Shown: positions 1-7,919 of the stretch, piece after piece
Layout of the letters: each line of letters begins with the position of its first letter
Numbering within the stretch: the stretch's first letter is position 1
NCBI GenBank assembly: GCA_947502145.1
Contig: CANMYO010000002.1
Location: 558,001 to 622,000 of the forward strand
Source: an uncultured Paracoccaceae bacterium
GTDB taxonomy: Bacteria; Pseudomonadota; Alphaproteobacteria; Rhodobacterales; Rhodobacteraceae
Length of the DNA stretch: 64,000 nt
Direction: 5' to 3'
Notes under the pieces: generated by a model
Seen by the model: only the letters and a program-made list of their open reading frames with translations
Database searches by the model: none
What the model was told of the DNA's origin: nothing
Position numbers and translations under genes: made by a program

Positions 1-1137
1 GCGCAGGCGCAGCGTAACCGCGGCTGCATCCTTGATGTTAACGATGCTTTCGCGGATTTCAAAGCGTTTCCAACCCGTTGGCGTGCGGTACTCGTCCGGA
101 TTGTCAGGATTTATCTGTTCAATAAAGACGTCCTGATCATCCAGATAGCTTGAAGTAATACCCCAGCCAAGATCCGCGCTGCGCCCGGTCAATACTGCCG
201 GCACACCGGGGATTGTGCCACCGATGATGCCACCTGTCTGCAACTCAAGCCGCGCGAGATACCAAATTGTTGGTGCTGTCAGTCCAAGATGTGGATCATT
301 GGCGAGCAGAGTTGATCCGGCAGCCGAACGATCAATGCCTGCAGCCCAGGCATTTGACGCCCCGGCAAGTTCTCGTGGTTGGATTGGAGAGAGCGGGTCA
401 AACGGCATTCGGGAATTGGCGGCGTATTGAGGCACACCCTCGATCAAACTGGCGTACTCAGGCAGGGCGGCGATACCCTGGCTGGGATCATCCGGCAGGA
501 TGTCGGCAAGCCGATCCGGGTCGATCATCAACGAGGTTCGCGCGCGCAGCACTTCATTTTCGATATGATTCGACAATTGCAGAGAAAGCAATTTCATGAT
601 GGCGATGCTGTCAGCGGCTTGCCACGGTGCAACTGGGTGATTGAAGAACCACATCTCTGGCGCGCCACGGCCCAATGCGCCCTTGTTCACCTCGGCGAGC
701 CAGGCGTTCACCCCATTCGCGTATGCATCTAGCGCGGCTGACGTGTGATCATCCTGAGCGGCAACAGACCGCACAGCAGTGCCATAAAGATCAAAACGGC
801 GCACAATGCTGTCGATACCCAACGTCCATTCACCAAAAAGTTCCGAAAGGCGCCCCTGCGCCGTGCGGCGCAGCATCGTCATCTGCCACAAGCGGTCCTG
901 CGCGTGCGCATAGCCAAGCGCGAAATAGACATCTTCGTCATTGGACCCGAAAATGTGCGGCACGTTGGCGTTGTCACGGACAATTTCGACAGGGGTGCTG
1001 ATGCCAACGACATCAAATTGACCTTCGTATTCAGGCAAAGAGCGGGACGCAAAAAACCATGCCAGGCAGGCAAGTCCGACAATCAGCAAAATGATCCCTG
1101 AGGTCAGCCGAAGCAACCAACGAAAAATAAGCGCCAT
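1..1137 (-). CDS. Penicillin acylase family protein (N-terminal 379 codons, runs off the window)
   Basis: This is an Ntn-hydrolase of the penicillin/AHL acylase family, which cleaves amide bonds after self-processing into two chains in the periplasm. The reading frame opens with ATG at 1137 (MALIFRWLLRL) and an N-terminal hydrophobic segment (about residues 8-27). It continues with the family-typical IVRDNANVPHIFG and GYAHAQDRLWQM motifs. The autocatalytic site is visible as GASNAWAAG, with Ser261 the expected new N-terminus and nucleophile of the beta chain, followed by NDPHLGL. The frame is still open at base 1, so the gene is cut by the window edge rather than truncated. The substrate could be an acyl-homoserine lactone or another N-acyl compound and cannot be told from the sequence. 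Confidence 0.9.
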   Translation of the reverse strand, partial: MALIFRWLLRLTSGIILLIVGLACLAWFFASRSLPEYEGQFDVVGISTPVEIVRDNANVPHIFGSNDEDVYFALGYAHAQDRLWQMTMLRRTAQGRLSELFGEWTLGIDSIVRRFDLYGTAVRSVAAQDDHTSAALDAYANGVNAWLAEVNKGALGRGAPEMWFFNHPVAPWQAADSIAIMKLLSLQLSNHIENEVLRARTSLMIDPDRLADILPDDPSQGIAALPEYASLIEGVPQYAANSRMPFDPLSPIQPRELAGASNAWAAGIDRSAAGSTLLANDPHLGLTAPTIWYLARLELQTGGIIGGTIPGVPAVLTGRSADLGWGITSSYLDDQDVFIEQINPDNPDEYRTPTGWKRFEIRESIVNIKDAAAVTLRLR

Positions 1138-1218
1138 CCCGGCCCCCTGAACCCGCAAACTTTGGCCTGTTTACTGTGAACGGCGCAGAGGTGCCACCAT
1201 CGGTGGATTGCTTTTTTA

Positions 1219-1569
1219 TCAGGCGCCCAGATTGATCCAAATTGCGCCGAGAGCAACAATCGCCTCGACCCCGAAATAGAGCCATTTCTTAGCAGAGCGC
1301 CCGTCAAGAACAAGCGATGTGCCCCGCCCGATTGCAGCCCCGCCCCAGGCAAATCCAATCATCGCGTAAGCTGCGGTTGTGTCCAACAGCAACGCACCGA
1401 TGCCAAGGCCCACAAATAAGGCGCCAACACTTGCCCGAATTTCAGATACGCCCATGCTACTGTCACCTGCACGCAGATCGAGCGCGGACATCGTGTAGTG
1501 GGGCGCGAGCCAGCCAAAGCAACCGAAACCGATGCTGAGGAAGACGAATATATAATTGAGCACGTCCAT
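1219..1569 (-). CDS. DUF4345 family small membrane protein
   Basis: This is a protein of about 116 residues with roughly four hydrophobic segments. It has the pattern typical of DUF4345: a G-x-x-E-I-R-A-S-V-G stretch around residues 40-50, then a glycine-rich helix and a GRGTSLVLDG segment. I chose the ATG at 1569 (MDVLNYIFV) because AAAGG lies six bases upstream. An in-frame ATG 16 codons further up would add a polar stretch without a ribosome binding site. The function is unknown. It lies between the acylase gene and the binding-protein gene on the same strand, but a terminator at 1637-1664 separates it from the latter. Confidence 0.75.
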   Translation of the reverse strand: MDVLNYIFVFLSIGFGCFGWLAPHYTMSALDLRAGDSSMGVSEIRASVGALFVGLGIGALLLDTTAAYAMIGFAWGGAAIGRGTSLVLDGRSAKKWLYFGVEAIVALGAIWINLGA

Positions 1570-1636
1570 GGTGGGCCTTTCGACTGGTTGACCTGAGACC
1601 TGCGCCGCATTGCGCAAAGGTCAATGGCATTGCACG

Positions 1637-1664
1637 AAAAACGGGCGACCAATGGGCCGCCCGT
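1637..1664 (-). terminator. Rho-independent terminator after the binding-protein gene
   Basis: Read on the minus strand, an ACGGGCG...CGCCCGT stem with additional inner pairs and a small loop is followed by five T residues. It lies just after the stop codon of the solute-binding protein gene at 1687. Confidence 0.75.
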
Positions 1665-1686
1665 GTCGTCCGATATCGGGCGGAGA

Positions 1687-2724
1687 TTAGAAACCGGCTT
1701 TGATCAGTTCGAAGGTTTCGGCCTGGCGTTCGCGGGCTTCGTTGCTCATCGGCAATTGCGCCAGTATCGGGACCGAAATCGGCTCTAGCCCTGATGCGGC
1801 CAAATCTTCAGGGCTGACCTGATCATTCAGTGCAACCTTGTTGGACGATCCAAAACCAGCCTCCAGCAACGGCAAGACAGAAGAAGGCGCGAGGATCGCG
1901 TTCATGTAATCATAGGCTTTGTCCTCGATACCCTGACCATCTTTGAGATTCACATATCCACAAAGCCAGAGCGAGGACCCCTCTGTTGTTTCGCGCTGAA
2001 ATGCGATTGGGCGGCCCTCATCAACCATGGCTGGATATGTCTCATTCCACGCCCAGCTGATCAACACTTCGCCCGAGGACAACAATTGGGCAAGTTCTGC
2101 GGGGTCAACCCAATAAGTGCGCAGATTGGGATGCACTTCGCGCAACCAGTTCGATGCGGCTTCAAACTCTTCGTCCGTGGCATTGGTCCAGTTGGCGACC
2201 CCGGTTGCAAGATAGGCCAGTGCATAGGCATCGTCGACATTATCCGGCAATGTGAGGCGGCCAGCATATGCCGGGTTCTTAAACACATCGAGGCTGGCAA
2301 CATCCGCGGCCGGGACCTCGTCTGGGTTATAGGCAATCGCCGTTGAGCCAAAATCCGTCGGGATCCAAAAGACATCAGACGCGGCCGCGACATTGGTGCC
2401 TGTCAGATTGCTGTCCAGATCGCTAAAGGCCGATATCTTGCTCGTATCCCACGGTTCGATGATCCCGCTTTCGGTCCATTTGGTGACGGAACCTGCACAG
2501 ATATGTGCAACGTCAGCCTGAAAACCTGAGCGGATTTTCTGAAACGCTTCGTCTTCATCCCCAAAGAACGAAAAGGATGGGCTATCCCCATGTGCATCGA
2601 CATAGCCGACATGGAATGCGGGGTTTTCAAAGCCCGGATAGTCCAACACCAACAGGTCGCCATCCTGTGCCGCCGCGACCGTGGCGAGCAGGCTGGTCGC
2701 ACCCAAAAACAGTGTAAATTTCAT
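1687..2724 (-). CDS. PotD-like extracellular solute-binding protein
   Basis: This is a 345-residue periplasmic binding protein of the spermidine/putrescine (PotD/PotF) type. The signal peptide is clear (residues 1-19, cut after ATVAAA). The body has typical binding-protein features such as VFWIPTDFGSTAIAYNPDEV near the middle. A GGGAG ribosome binding site precedes the ATG. No permease or ATPase gene is next to it, so it is an orphan component. It lies 60 bases downstream of the gntR gene on the same strand and could be co-transcribed with it. The ligand may be a polyamine or another small amine or organic anion; the sequence alone does not say which. Confidence 0.85.
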   Translation of the reverse strand: MKFTLFLGATSLLATVAAAQDGDLLVLDYPGFENPAFHVGYVDAHGDSPSFSFFGDEDEAFQKIRSGFQADVAHICAGSVTKWTESGIIEPWDTSKISAFSDLDSNLTGTNVAAASDVFWIPTDFGSTAIAYNPDEVPAADVASLDVFKNPAYAGRLTLPDNVDDAYALAYLATGVANWTNATDEEFEAASNWLREVHPNLRTYWVDPAELAQLLSSGEVLISWAWNETYPAMVDEGRPIAFQRETTEGSSLWLCGYVNLKDGQGIEDKAYDYMNAILAPSSVLPLLEAGFGSSNKVALNDQVSPEDLAASGLEPISVPILAQLPMSNEARERQAETFELIKAGF

Positions 2725-2784
2725 TATGATCTCCCGTAAGATGTTTGGCGCGGAACCTAGGGCGCGACCAGCGGTCCGGCAAGG

Positions 2785-3525
2785 TCAATGTTGTGTTTTG
2801 GCCTGTTCGCGCGCCGCAAAAACACTTTGCGCCAGCTCATCGGTGTAGCGCGCGAGGGCGGCAAGCAAGGCGTCGGTTTCGTCCGCGTCTTGTGCTTCAA
2901 GAGCGTCGGCAATATCTGCGTGAAAACCCACGATGCGGCCCCGCGAGCGGGCGCTGAACGTGATCATGTTCATCAAGGGCTGCATCGCCTCGACCGCGCC
3001 GGCAAGCTGATATGACAGGATCGGATTGCCAGCGGCATCAACCAAAGCCCGGTGAAAGGCAACATCACTTGCACAAAATGCCTCGTCCGTCAGGCCCGGC
3101 TGCGCTTGTCGGTGTGCCTCTGCGCGCATGGTGGCAAGATGATCGGCGCTGCGCCGTTCTGCGGACATCGGTGCGCATGCTCTTTCAAGGGCATAGCGTG
3201 CCTCGCAGGCTGTAGAAAAACTGACTGCATTCATAGAGATCAATAATGTTGCAGTGGTGATCTGCTGACCATAGGCCTCTGGATAAGTCAGCCGATTGAC
3301 AAAGGCGCCGCCCGTTGCCCCGCGCTGTGTGCGGATGAGTGACTGCGCACCAAGACGTTTGAGGGCCTCGCGTACCGTTGAACGCGAAACGTTGAATTGC
3401 TCTGACAATTCCGCCTCAGAGGGGAGCCGTTCATCAACGCGCAGATCGCCTGACACGATTGCATCGCGAATGGCGCGCGCAATTTGCGCGGAAAGGTCAA
3501 CAGGGCTGTCAGGATCAATTTTCAT
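2785..3525 (-). CDS. FadR-subfamily GntR transcriptional regulator
   Basis: This is a 246-residue DNA-binding repressor or activator. Residues 10-75 form the winged helix (LPSEAELSEQFNVSRSTVREAL) and about residues 90-230 form an all-helical FCD ligand domain. The latter includes ASDVAFHRALVDAAGNPIL, which holds the Asp and His residues that often bind a metal. It is transcribed divergently from the DUF2182-DUF1326-DinB-dmdA-acuI run. Two GTCnGAC motifs sit directly in front of its start codon (3527-3550), so autoregulation and control of the divergent operon are likely. The effector is unknown; DMSP, acrylate or a derivative would fit the neighbours, but that is inference. Confidence 0.88.
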   Translation of the reverse strand: MKIDPDSPVDLSAQIARAIRDAIVSGDLRVDERLPSEAELSEQFNVSRSTVREALKRLGAQSLIRTQRGATGGAFVNRLTYPEAYGQQITTATLLISMNAVSFSTACEARYALERACAPMSAERRSADHLATMRAEAHRQAQPGLTDEAFCASDVAFHRALVDAAGNPILSYQLAGAVEAMQPLMNMITFSARSRGRIVGFHADIADALEAQDADETDALLAALARYTDELAQSVFAAREQAKTQH

Positions 3526-3526
3526 T

Positions 3527-3550
3527 TGTCAGACATTTAAAAGTCTGACA
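3527..3550. promoter_or_regulatory. Candidate GntR operator (two GTCnGAC sites)
   Basis: The arms TGTCAGAC (3527-3534) and GTCTGACA (3543-3550) are perfect inverted repeats separated by ATTTAAAA. Each arm also contains a GTCnGAC core, the kind of GT-N3-AC half-palindrome bound by FadR-type GntR proteins; the two cores are 15 bp apart centre to centre. The site lies one base upstream of the gntR start codon and about 40 bp from the divergent DUF2182 start. Confidence 0.65.
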
Positions 3551-3590
3551 TTTGATTTGCAAGAGGTGAGTCGCTCAGGGAGGCGCATTC

Positions 3591-4361
3591 ATGCATCATG
3601 CGATCCGGTCAACACTTTGGCTGTCCATTTTCGGGGCGATCCTTGCCGCCTGGTGGGTGATGTATTCCATGGCGATGAACATGGACCTTGATTGGCTTGG
3701 GCGACCGGGCGCTGCGGGGGCGGCGATGGCGGCCATGGATCCACGTATGCCGATGGATATGCCTATGGCGCGACTTGGCCCGGTGTTTGTCATGTGGGCC
3801 ATCATGATGGCGGCAATGATGTTGCCGACAATGGTGCCGACGCTGACGACCTACGAACGGTTGATGGTCAGCGCCGATGGTACCCGTGCCGGTTGGTGTG
3901 GGGTCTTGCTTGGTTATGGCATTGCATGGGTCGGTTTTGCCGCCTTGATTGCCGGCGCTCAAATTGCGCTGCTTTTTGCGGGGGCCATCGACATGCTGGG
4001 CACGGCGCGTTCGGTATGGTTGCAGTCCGGGCTATTGATCGTCGTGGGATTGTTCCAGTTTTCCCGAACGAAAGAAGTCTGCCATGGCGTGTGTCATGCG
4101 CCCTTGACCCATTTCTTGGGACACTGGCAGACCGGATTTGCGGGCGGGCTGCGGATGGGTCTGGGGCTTGGCACATTCTGTGTTGGCTGTTGCTGGGGCT
4201 TCATGGCCCTGGGGTTTGTCGGCGGCGTAATGAACCTTGCCTGGATGGGCGTGGCGACGGTTTTCATGGTTCTCGAAAAACTCCCTCAGATTGGCGCGCG
4301 GCTGACGCGCCCAACGGGGGTCATTCTAATTTTGGCGGGCATTGGCCTGCCGTTGATCTAG
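3591..4361 (+). CDS. DUF2182 integral membrane protein
   Basis: This is a 256-residue polytopic membrane protein of the DUF2182 family (described as predicted metal-binding integral membrane proteins). It has about six or seven hydrophobic segments, an early MAMNMDLDW region, the conserved MWAIMMAAMMLPTMVP helix, and the family motif K-E-V-C-H-G-V-C-H near residues 161-169. A FCVGCCWG helix follows. GGGAGG lies upstream of the ATG. It is directly followed by a DUF1326 gene, its usual partner. The function is unknown; the Cys and His pairs suggest metal handling, which is inference. Confidence 0.88.
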   Translation: MHHAIRSTLWLSIFGAILAAWWVMYSMAMNMDLDWLGRPGAAGAAMAAMDPRMPMDMPMARLGPVFVMWAIMMAAMMLPTMVPTLTTYERLMVSADGTRAGWCGVLLGYGIAWVGFAALIAGAQIALLFAGAIDMLGTARSVWLQSGLLIVVGLFQFSRTKEVCHGVCHAPLTHFLGHWQTGFAGGLRMGLGLGTFCVGCCWGFMALGFVGGVMNLAWMGVATVFMVLEKLPQIGARLTRPTGVILILAGIGLPLI

Positions 4362-4374
4362 GAAAGGCCGCGAT

Positions 4375-5082
4375 ATGGCGAACAAAACAAGGGCACCGGG
4401 CGACCGGATAGCGATCTCGCAGCGGATTGATCAGCGCATGGATAATCCAAAGCGTCGAAAACTGCAGCCCACGGATTGGGCGATCAAGGGTGAGTTGTTC
4501 ATGAACTGCTCTTGCACTGTGTTTTGCCCATGTGTGGTGAGCTTGGGGCAGCATTTTCCGACCGAGGGCGACTGCAAGGCCTGGATGGCAATTGCAATTG
4601 ATGACGGACATTTTGAAGGTGAGGATATCTCGGGCCTGAATGTGGGCCTGATGGTTGAAATTCCCGGGCGGATGGCAGAGGGCGACTGGAAGGTGGCTGC
4701 ATACGTAGATGAACGCGCGTCGCAAAAGGCCTACAACGGGATTCTCAAGATCTTTTCCGGTCAGGCAGGCGGCACGACTGGGTTGTTCACGATGTTGGTG
4801 TCGGAAATCATCGGAGCTGAACGTGAAAAGGTGGAAATTGTCCGTGAAGGCAACAAGCGTGGGCTTTATATCGGCCGCAAAATTCAGGGCGAGATAGAGC
4901 TTCTGACCGGGCAAAACCCTGATCATCCAGTGATGATTTCAAATTCAAAATACTGGATGGGACCGGATATTCTGGCGGCCCGCGGAATGAAATCGAAAGT
5001 GCGCGATTATGGACGGGTCTGGGATTTCGGCGGCAAATCGGCGGAGGTCTGCGCAATTGACTGGAAAGGCCCGCGTCCGTGA
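4375..5082 (+). CDS. DUF1326 domain protein
   Basis: This protein of about 235 residues belongs to DUF1326. The hallmark is near residue 43: NCSCTVFCPC, a Cys-rich motif expected to bind a metal or form disulfides. It follows the WAIKGELF strand and precedes conserved EGDCKAWMA. There is no signal peptide or membrane segment, so it is probably cytoplasmic. The gene starts 13 bases after the DUF2182 stop, and its own stop overlaps the GTG start of the DinB gene, so it is part of one transcription unit. The pairing DUF2182-DUF1326 is common, but the biochemical role is not known. An internal ATG at codon 22 is an alternative start. Confidence 0.87.
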   Translation: MANKTRAPGDRIAISQRIDQRMDNPKRRKLQPTDWAIKGELFMNCSCTVFCPCVVSLGQHFPTEGDCKAWMAIAIDDGHFEGEDISGLNVGLMVEIPGRMAEGDWKVAAYVDERASQKAYNGILKIFSGQAGGTTGLFTMLVSEIIGAEREKVEIVREGNKRGLYIGRKIQGEIELLTGQNPDHPVMISNSKYWMGPDILAARGMKSKVRDYGRVWDFGGKSAEVCAIDWKGPRP

Positions 5083-5582
5083 TTACGCCCGAGTATGTCC
5101 GCATAATGGCGCGGTACAATGCGTGGCAAAACAACGCGCTATGGGCCATCGTTGAGCCGATGCCGTTGACGGAACTGGACGCGGATCGGGGTGCATTCTT
5201 TGGCTCCATCCGGGCGACCTTGAACCATCTGTTATGGGGCGATCACCTTTGGCTAAGTCGCTTTGACGGCGGCGCTGCCCCAACAGGTGGGATTGAAGAG
5301 AGTGTCAATATTACCCCGACGCCAGCGGCCTGGTGGGCAGAACGGTTCCGCCTTGATGGCCGCATGCAGTTGTGGGCCGAAAAAGTTTCAGCGCTTGATC
5401 TGGTCGGAGAACTGACATGGGATTCAGGCGCGCTTGGGCGCGAGGTTCACAAGCCGATTGGGTTGTGTGTCATGCATTTTTTCAACCACCAGACCCATCA
5501 CCGGGGACAGGTTCACGCCATGCTGACAGCGGCGGGATATGCGCCTGAGGTTACGGATCTGTTTATCATGCCGGAAGACTGA
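5079..5582 (+). CDS. DinB family protein (metal-dependent four-helix bundle)
   Basis: This 167-residue protein matches the DinB/YfiT-like superfamily. Its first helix is YVRIMARYNAWQNNALW. The first metal-ligand histidine is in LNHLLWGDHLW (residues 48-58), and the second pair is in FNHQTHHRGQVH near residues 134-145, giving the usual three-His site. Many DinB proteins are thiol-dependent transferases or hydrolases, but this one has no assignable substrate. It begins with GTG overlapping the previous stop by four bases (GTGA). It ends one base before the ATG of dmdA, so it is translationally linked to both. Confidence 0.85.
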   Translation: MITPEYVRIMARYNAWQNNALWAIVEPMPLTELDADRGAFFGSIRATLNHLLWGDHLWLSRFDGGAAPTGGIEESVNITPTPAAWWAERFRLDGRMQLWAEKVSALDLVGELTWDSGALGREVHKPIGLCVMHFFNHQTHHRGQVHAMLTAAGYAPEVTDLFIMPED

Positions 5583-5583
5583 G

Positions 5584-6684
5584 ATGATTCAGATTGCACC
5601 GTCGCGTCGAATACGGCGCACCCCGTTTAGTGCTGGCGTCGAAGCCGCTGGCGTCAAAGCGTATTCTGTCTACAACAGAATGCTGCTGCCGGCGATGTTC
5701 CGTTCAACGATTGAGGATTATCACCACCTGAAGACGGCGGTGCAACTTTGGGACGTCTCCTGCGAACGGCAGGTTGAGTTGCGGGGCCCCGACGCGGGAA
5801 AATTGATGCAGATGCTGACCCCGCGTGATCTGCGTGGGATGATGCCCGGTCAGTGTTTTTACGTGCCAATCGTAGATGAAACCGGGGGGATGCTAAACGA
5901 CCCTGTTGCTTTGAAACTGGCAGAAGATCGTTGGTGGATATCGATTGCAGACAGCGATTTGCTATTTTGGGTCAAGGGTTTGGCTTACGGCTTCCGGCTT
6001 GATGTTCTGGTTGATGAACCGGATGTTTCGCCGCTTGGCGTGCAGGGGCCGCTCGCAGAGGAGGCCGTCGCACGGGTGTTTGGTGATGCAGTTCGCAACA
6101 TCAAGTTTTTCAGGTTTGGCTGGTTCGATTTTCAAGGCAAGAGCCTTATTGTGGCTCGGTCAGGATATTCCAAGCAGGGTGGGTTTGAAATCTACGTCGA
6201 TGGCGGTGCAATCGGGATGCCGCTTTGGGACGCGCTGATGGAAGCCGGGCGCGATCTGGACATCCATGCAGGGTGCCCGAACCTGATCGAGCGCATCGAG
6301 GGCGGACTGCTGTCCTATGGGAACGACATGACGCGGGATAACACGCCGCACGAATGTGGGCTTGGGCGCTTTTGTTCAACGCAGACTGCGATTGGTTGTG
6401 TGGGGCGGGATGCACTGCTGCGGGTCGCGAAGGAGGGCCCGACGCAACAGATTCGCGCCATTTCCATTGATGGCGATCTGCCGCCCTGTGATCGGCCATG
6501 GCCCCTCTACGACGGGAAGAAATTTGTGGGGCAGGTCACCTCAGCTGCGCAATCACCGGACTATGGCACAGGCGTCGCCATAGGCATGGTCCGGATGACC
6601 CATTGGGACGCAGATACCCAATTCACCGTTCAAACGCAGGATGGACCGCGCAACGCCCAGGTCCGCGACAAATTCTGGAATTAG
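5584..6684 (+). CDS. dmdA: Dimethylsulfoniopropionate demethylase DmdA
   Basis: DmdA transfers a methyl group from dimethylsulfoniopropionate (DMSP) to tetrahydrofolate, giving methylmercaptopropionate and 5-methyl-THF. The 366-residue protein has the glycine-cleavage T-protein fold. It is recognisable along its whole length as DmdA, for example SRRIRRTPF at the N-terminus, then AYSVYNRMLLPAMF, QLWDVSCERQVE, DPVALKL, WWISIADSDLLFW, ARSGYSKQGGFEIYV, CPNLIERIEGGLLSYGND and HECGLGRF. These are shared with the SAR11 and roseobacter enzymes and not with ordinary GcvT. The ATG at 5584 gives this start, with GGAAG inside the end of the DinB gene as ribosome binding site. acuI follows, as in other roseobacters. 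Confidence 0.95.
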   Translation: MIQIAPSRRIRRTPFSAGVEAAGVKAYSVYNRMLLPAMFRSTIEDYHHLKTAVQLWDVSCERQVELRGPDAGKLMQMLTPRDLRGMMPGQCFYVPIVDETGGMLNDPVALKLAEDRWWISIADSDLLFWVKGLAYGFRLDVLVDEPDVSPLGVQGPLAEEAVARVFGDAVRNIKFFRFGWFDFQGKSLIVARSGYSKQGGFEIYVDGGAIGMPLWDALMEAGRDLDIHAGCPNLIERIEGGLLSYGNDMTRDNTPHECGLGRFCSTQTAIGCVGRDALLRVAKEGPTQQIRAISIDGDLPPCDRPWPLYDGKKFVGQVTSAAQSPDYGTGVAIGMVRMTHWDADTQFTVQTQDGPRNAQVRDKFWN

Positions 6685-6692
6685 ACACTGTG

Positions 6693-6708
6693 ACCCTCGC
6701 GCGAGGGT
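6693..6708. promoter_or_regulatory. Perfect 16-bp palindrome between dmdA and acuI
   Basis: ACCCTCGCGCGAGGGT is a perfect palindrome nine bases after the dmdA stop. In RNA it would fold as a GC-rich hairpin with a four-base loop. No T-run follows, so it is more likely an mRNA-stabilising or processing element, or an operator, than a terminator. Confidence 0.45.
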
Positions 6709-6750
6709 GACGCAGCAAATAAGCGGGCCAGACCCGAAAAGGAGAGCAAC

Positions 6751-7734
6751 ATGTTCAATGCATTGATCGTTGAAAAGGATGACGAAGGCGTAACCTCTGC
6801 TGGCGTACAGCAGATCGACGAAAGCCGCTTGCCCGACGGCGATGTGACGGTCGCGGTTGAATATTCCACCGTCAACTACAAGGACGGGCTTTGTTTGGGC
6901 AAGGGAGGTGGACTTGTACGCAACTACCCTCATGTGCCGGGCATTGATTTTGCAGGCACCGTCGAATCGTCGGATGATCCACGCTACGCGCCCGGCGACA
7001 AGGTGGTCCTGACAGGTTGGCGCGTTGGTGAGGCGCATTGGGGGGGCTATGCGCAAAAGGCGCGGGTCAAGGCTGACTGGTTGGTTCCGCTGCCAAATGG
7101 ATTGGATACGCGTCAGGCAATGGCAGTCGGCACGGCTGGCTTTACAGCCATGCTTTCGGTCATGGCGCTGCAGGACCACGGGATAAAGGATGGTCCGGTT
7201 CTGGTCACAGGCGCTGCGGGGGGGGTTGGGTCTGTGGCGACCGCCATTCTTGCCAATCTGGGGTATGAGGTCGCTGCCGTTACCGGGCGCCCAGAGACGT
7301 CCGACTACCTCAAAGACCTTGGCGCAAATCAGATTGTGGCCCGTGAAGAGCTGAATGAAACAACTAAGCGACCCCTTGAGGCCGAAACCTGGGGCGGCTG
7401 CGTTGACGCCGTCGGTGGCGCCATGCTTGCGCGCGTATTGGGGCAGATGAAGTATGGGGCGAGTGTTGCCGCCGTTGGGTTGGCCGGCGGGGCAGGGCTG
7501 CCTGCAACTGTTGTCCCCTTCCTTTTGCGCGGCGTAAACCTGCTTGGCATCGATAGTGTAATGCAGCCCTATGAAAATCGGCTGCGGGCGTGGAGCCAGA
7601 TTGCCACGAATTTGCCGATGGAAAAGCTCGAATCAATGATTCGTCCAGCGGTTTTGAGCGATTTACCGGCACTTGGACGCGAAATTCTGTCAGGGCAGAT
7701 AAAAGGCCGCATCGTGGTAGATGTTAACAATTGA
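6751..7734 (+). CDS. acuI: Acryloyl-CoA reductase AcuI (MDR family)
   Basis: AcuI reduces acryloyl-CoA to propionyl-CoA with NADPH, detoxifying acrylate made from DMSP. The 327-residue medium-chain dehydrogenase/reductase has the AcuI sequence almost throughout, for example VAVEYSTVNYKDGLC, YPHVPGIDFAGTVE, GDKVVLTGWRVGEAHWGGY, the nucleotide-binding VTGAAGGVGSVATAILA (residues about 150-166), AAVTGRPE, CVDAVGGAMLARVLGQMKYG and NLLGIDSVMQPY. There are no zinc-ligand cysteines, as expected of this subfamily. A ribosome binding site AAGGAGAG precedes the ATG. The gap to dmdA is 66 bases, so the two are probably one transcript. Confidence 0.95.
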   Translation: MFNALIVEKDDEGVTSAGVQQIDESRLPDGDVTVAVEYSTVNYKDGLCLGKGGGLVRNYPHVPGIDFAGTVESSDDPRYAPGDKVVLTGWRVGEAHWGGYAQKARVKADWLVPLPNGLDTRQAMAVGTAGFTAMLSVMALQDHGIKDGPVLVTGAAGGVGSVATAILANLGYEVAAVTGRPETSDYLKDLGANQIVAREELNETTKRPLEAETWGGCVDAVGGAMLARVLGQMKYGASVAAVGLAGGAGLPATVVPFLLRGVNLLGIDSVMQPYENRLRAWSQIATNLPMEKLESMIRPAVLSDLPALGREILSGQIKGRIVVDVNN

Positions 7735-7765
7735 GACGTCGCAAAGCGTTAGAAATAAAGCCGAA

Positions 7766-7794
7766 CCGTGAAATTTGAGCGACAAATTTCACGG
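7766..7794 (+). terminator. Perfect 11-bp hairpin after acuI (terminator or operator)
   Basis: CCGTGAAATTT and AAATTTCACGG form a perfect 11-bp inverted repeat around a seven-base loop, 31 bases after the acuI stop. The following ATTGTTCTTGG is only moderately T-rich, so intrinsic termination is plausible but not certain. The AT-rich symmetric arms would also suit a dimeric repressor acting on the BCCT gene that begins at 7920. Confidence 0.5.
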
Positions 7795-7919
7795 ATTGTT
7801 CTTGGAAAATGAGACTGGCATTTGACGTCAATGGGGTGTGATTGGTCGTAATTCGCTAGGTGTTCGTGGGCTTCTGGCTTAGGTTCTTGGCACAACAAAA
7901 ACGACAGGGAACAGAAGAA

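Noticed and set aside
1180-1218. CCACC-ATC-GGTGG hairpin followed by T residues
   Set aside because: The T-run is on the plus strand, whereas both neighbouring genes are on the minus strand, and the stem is only five pairs.
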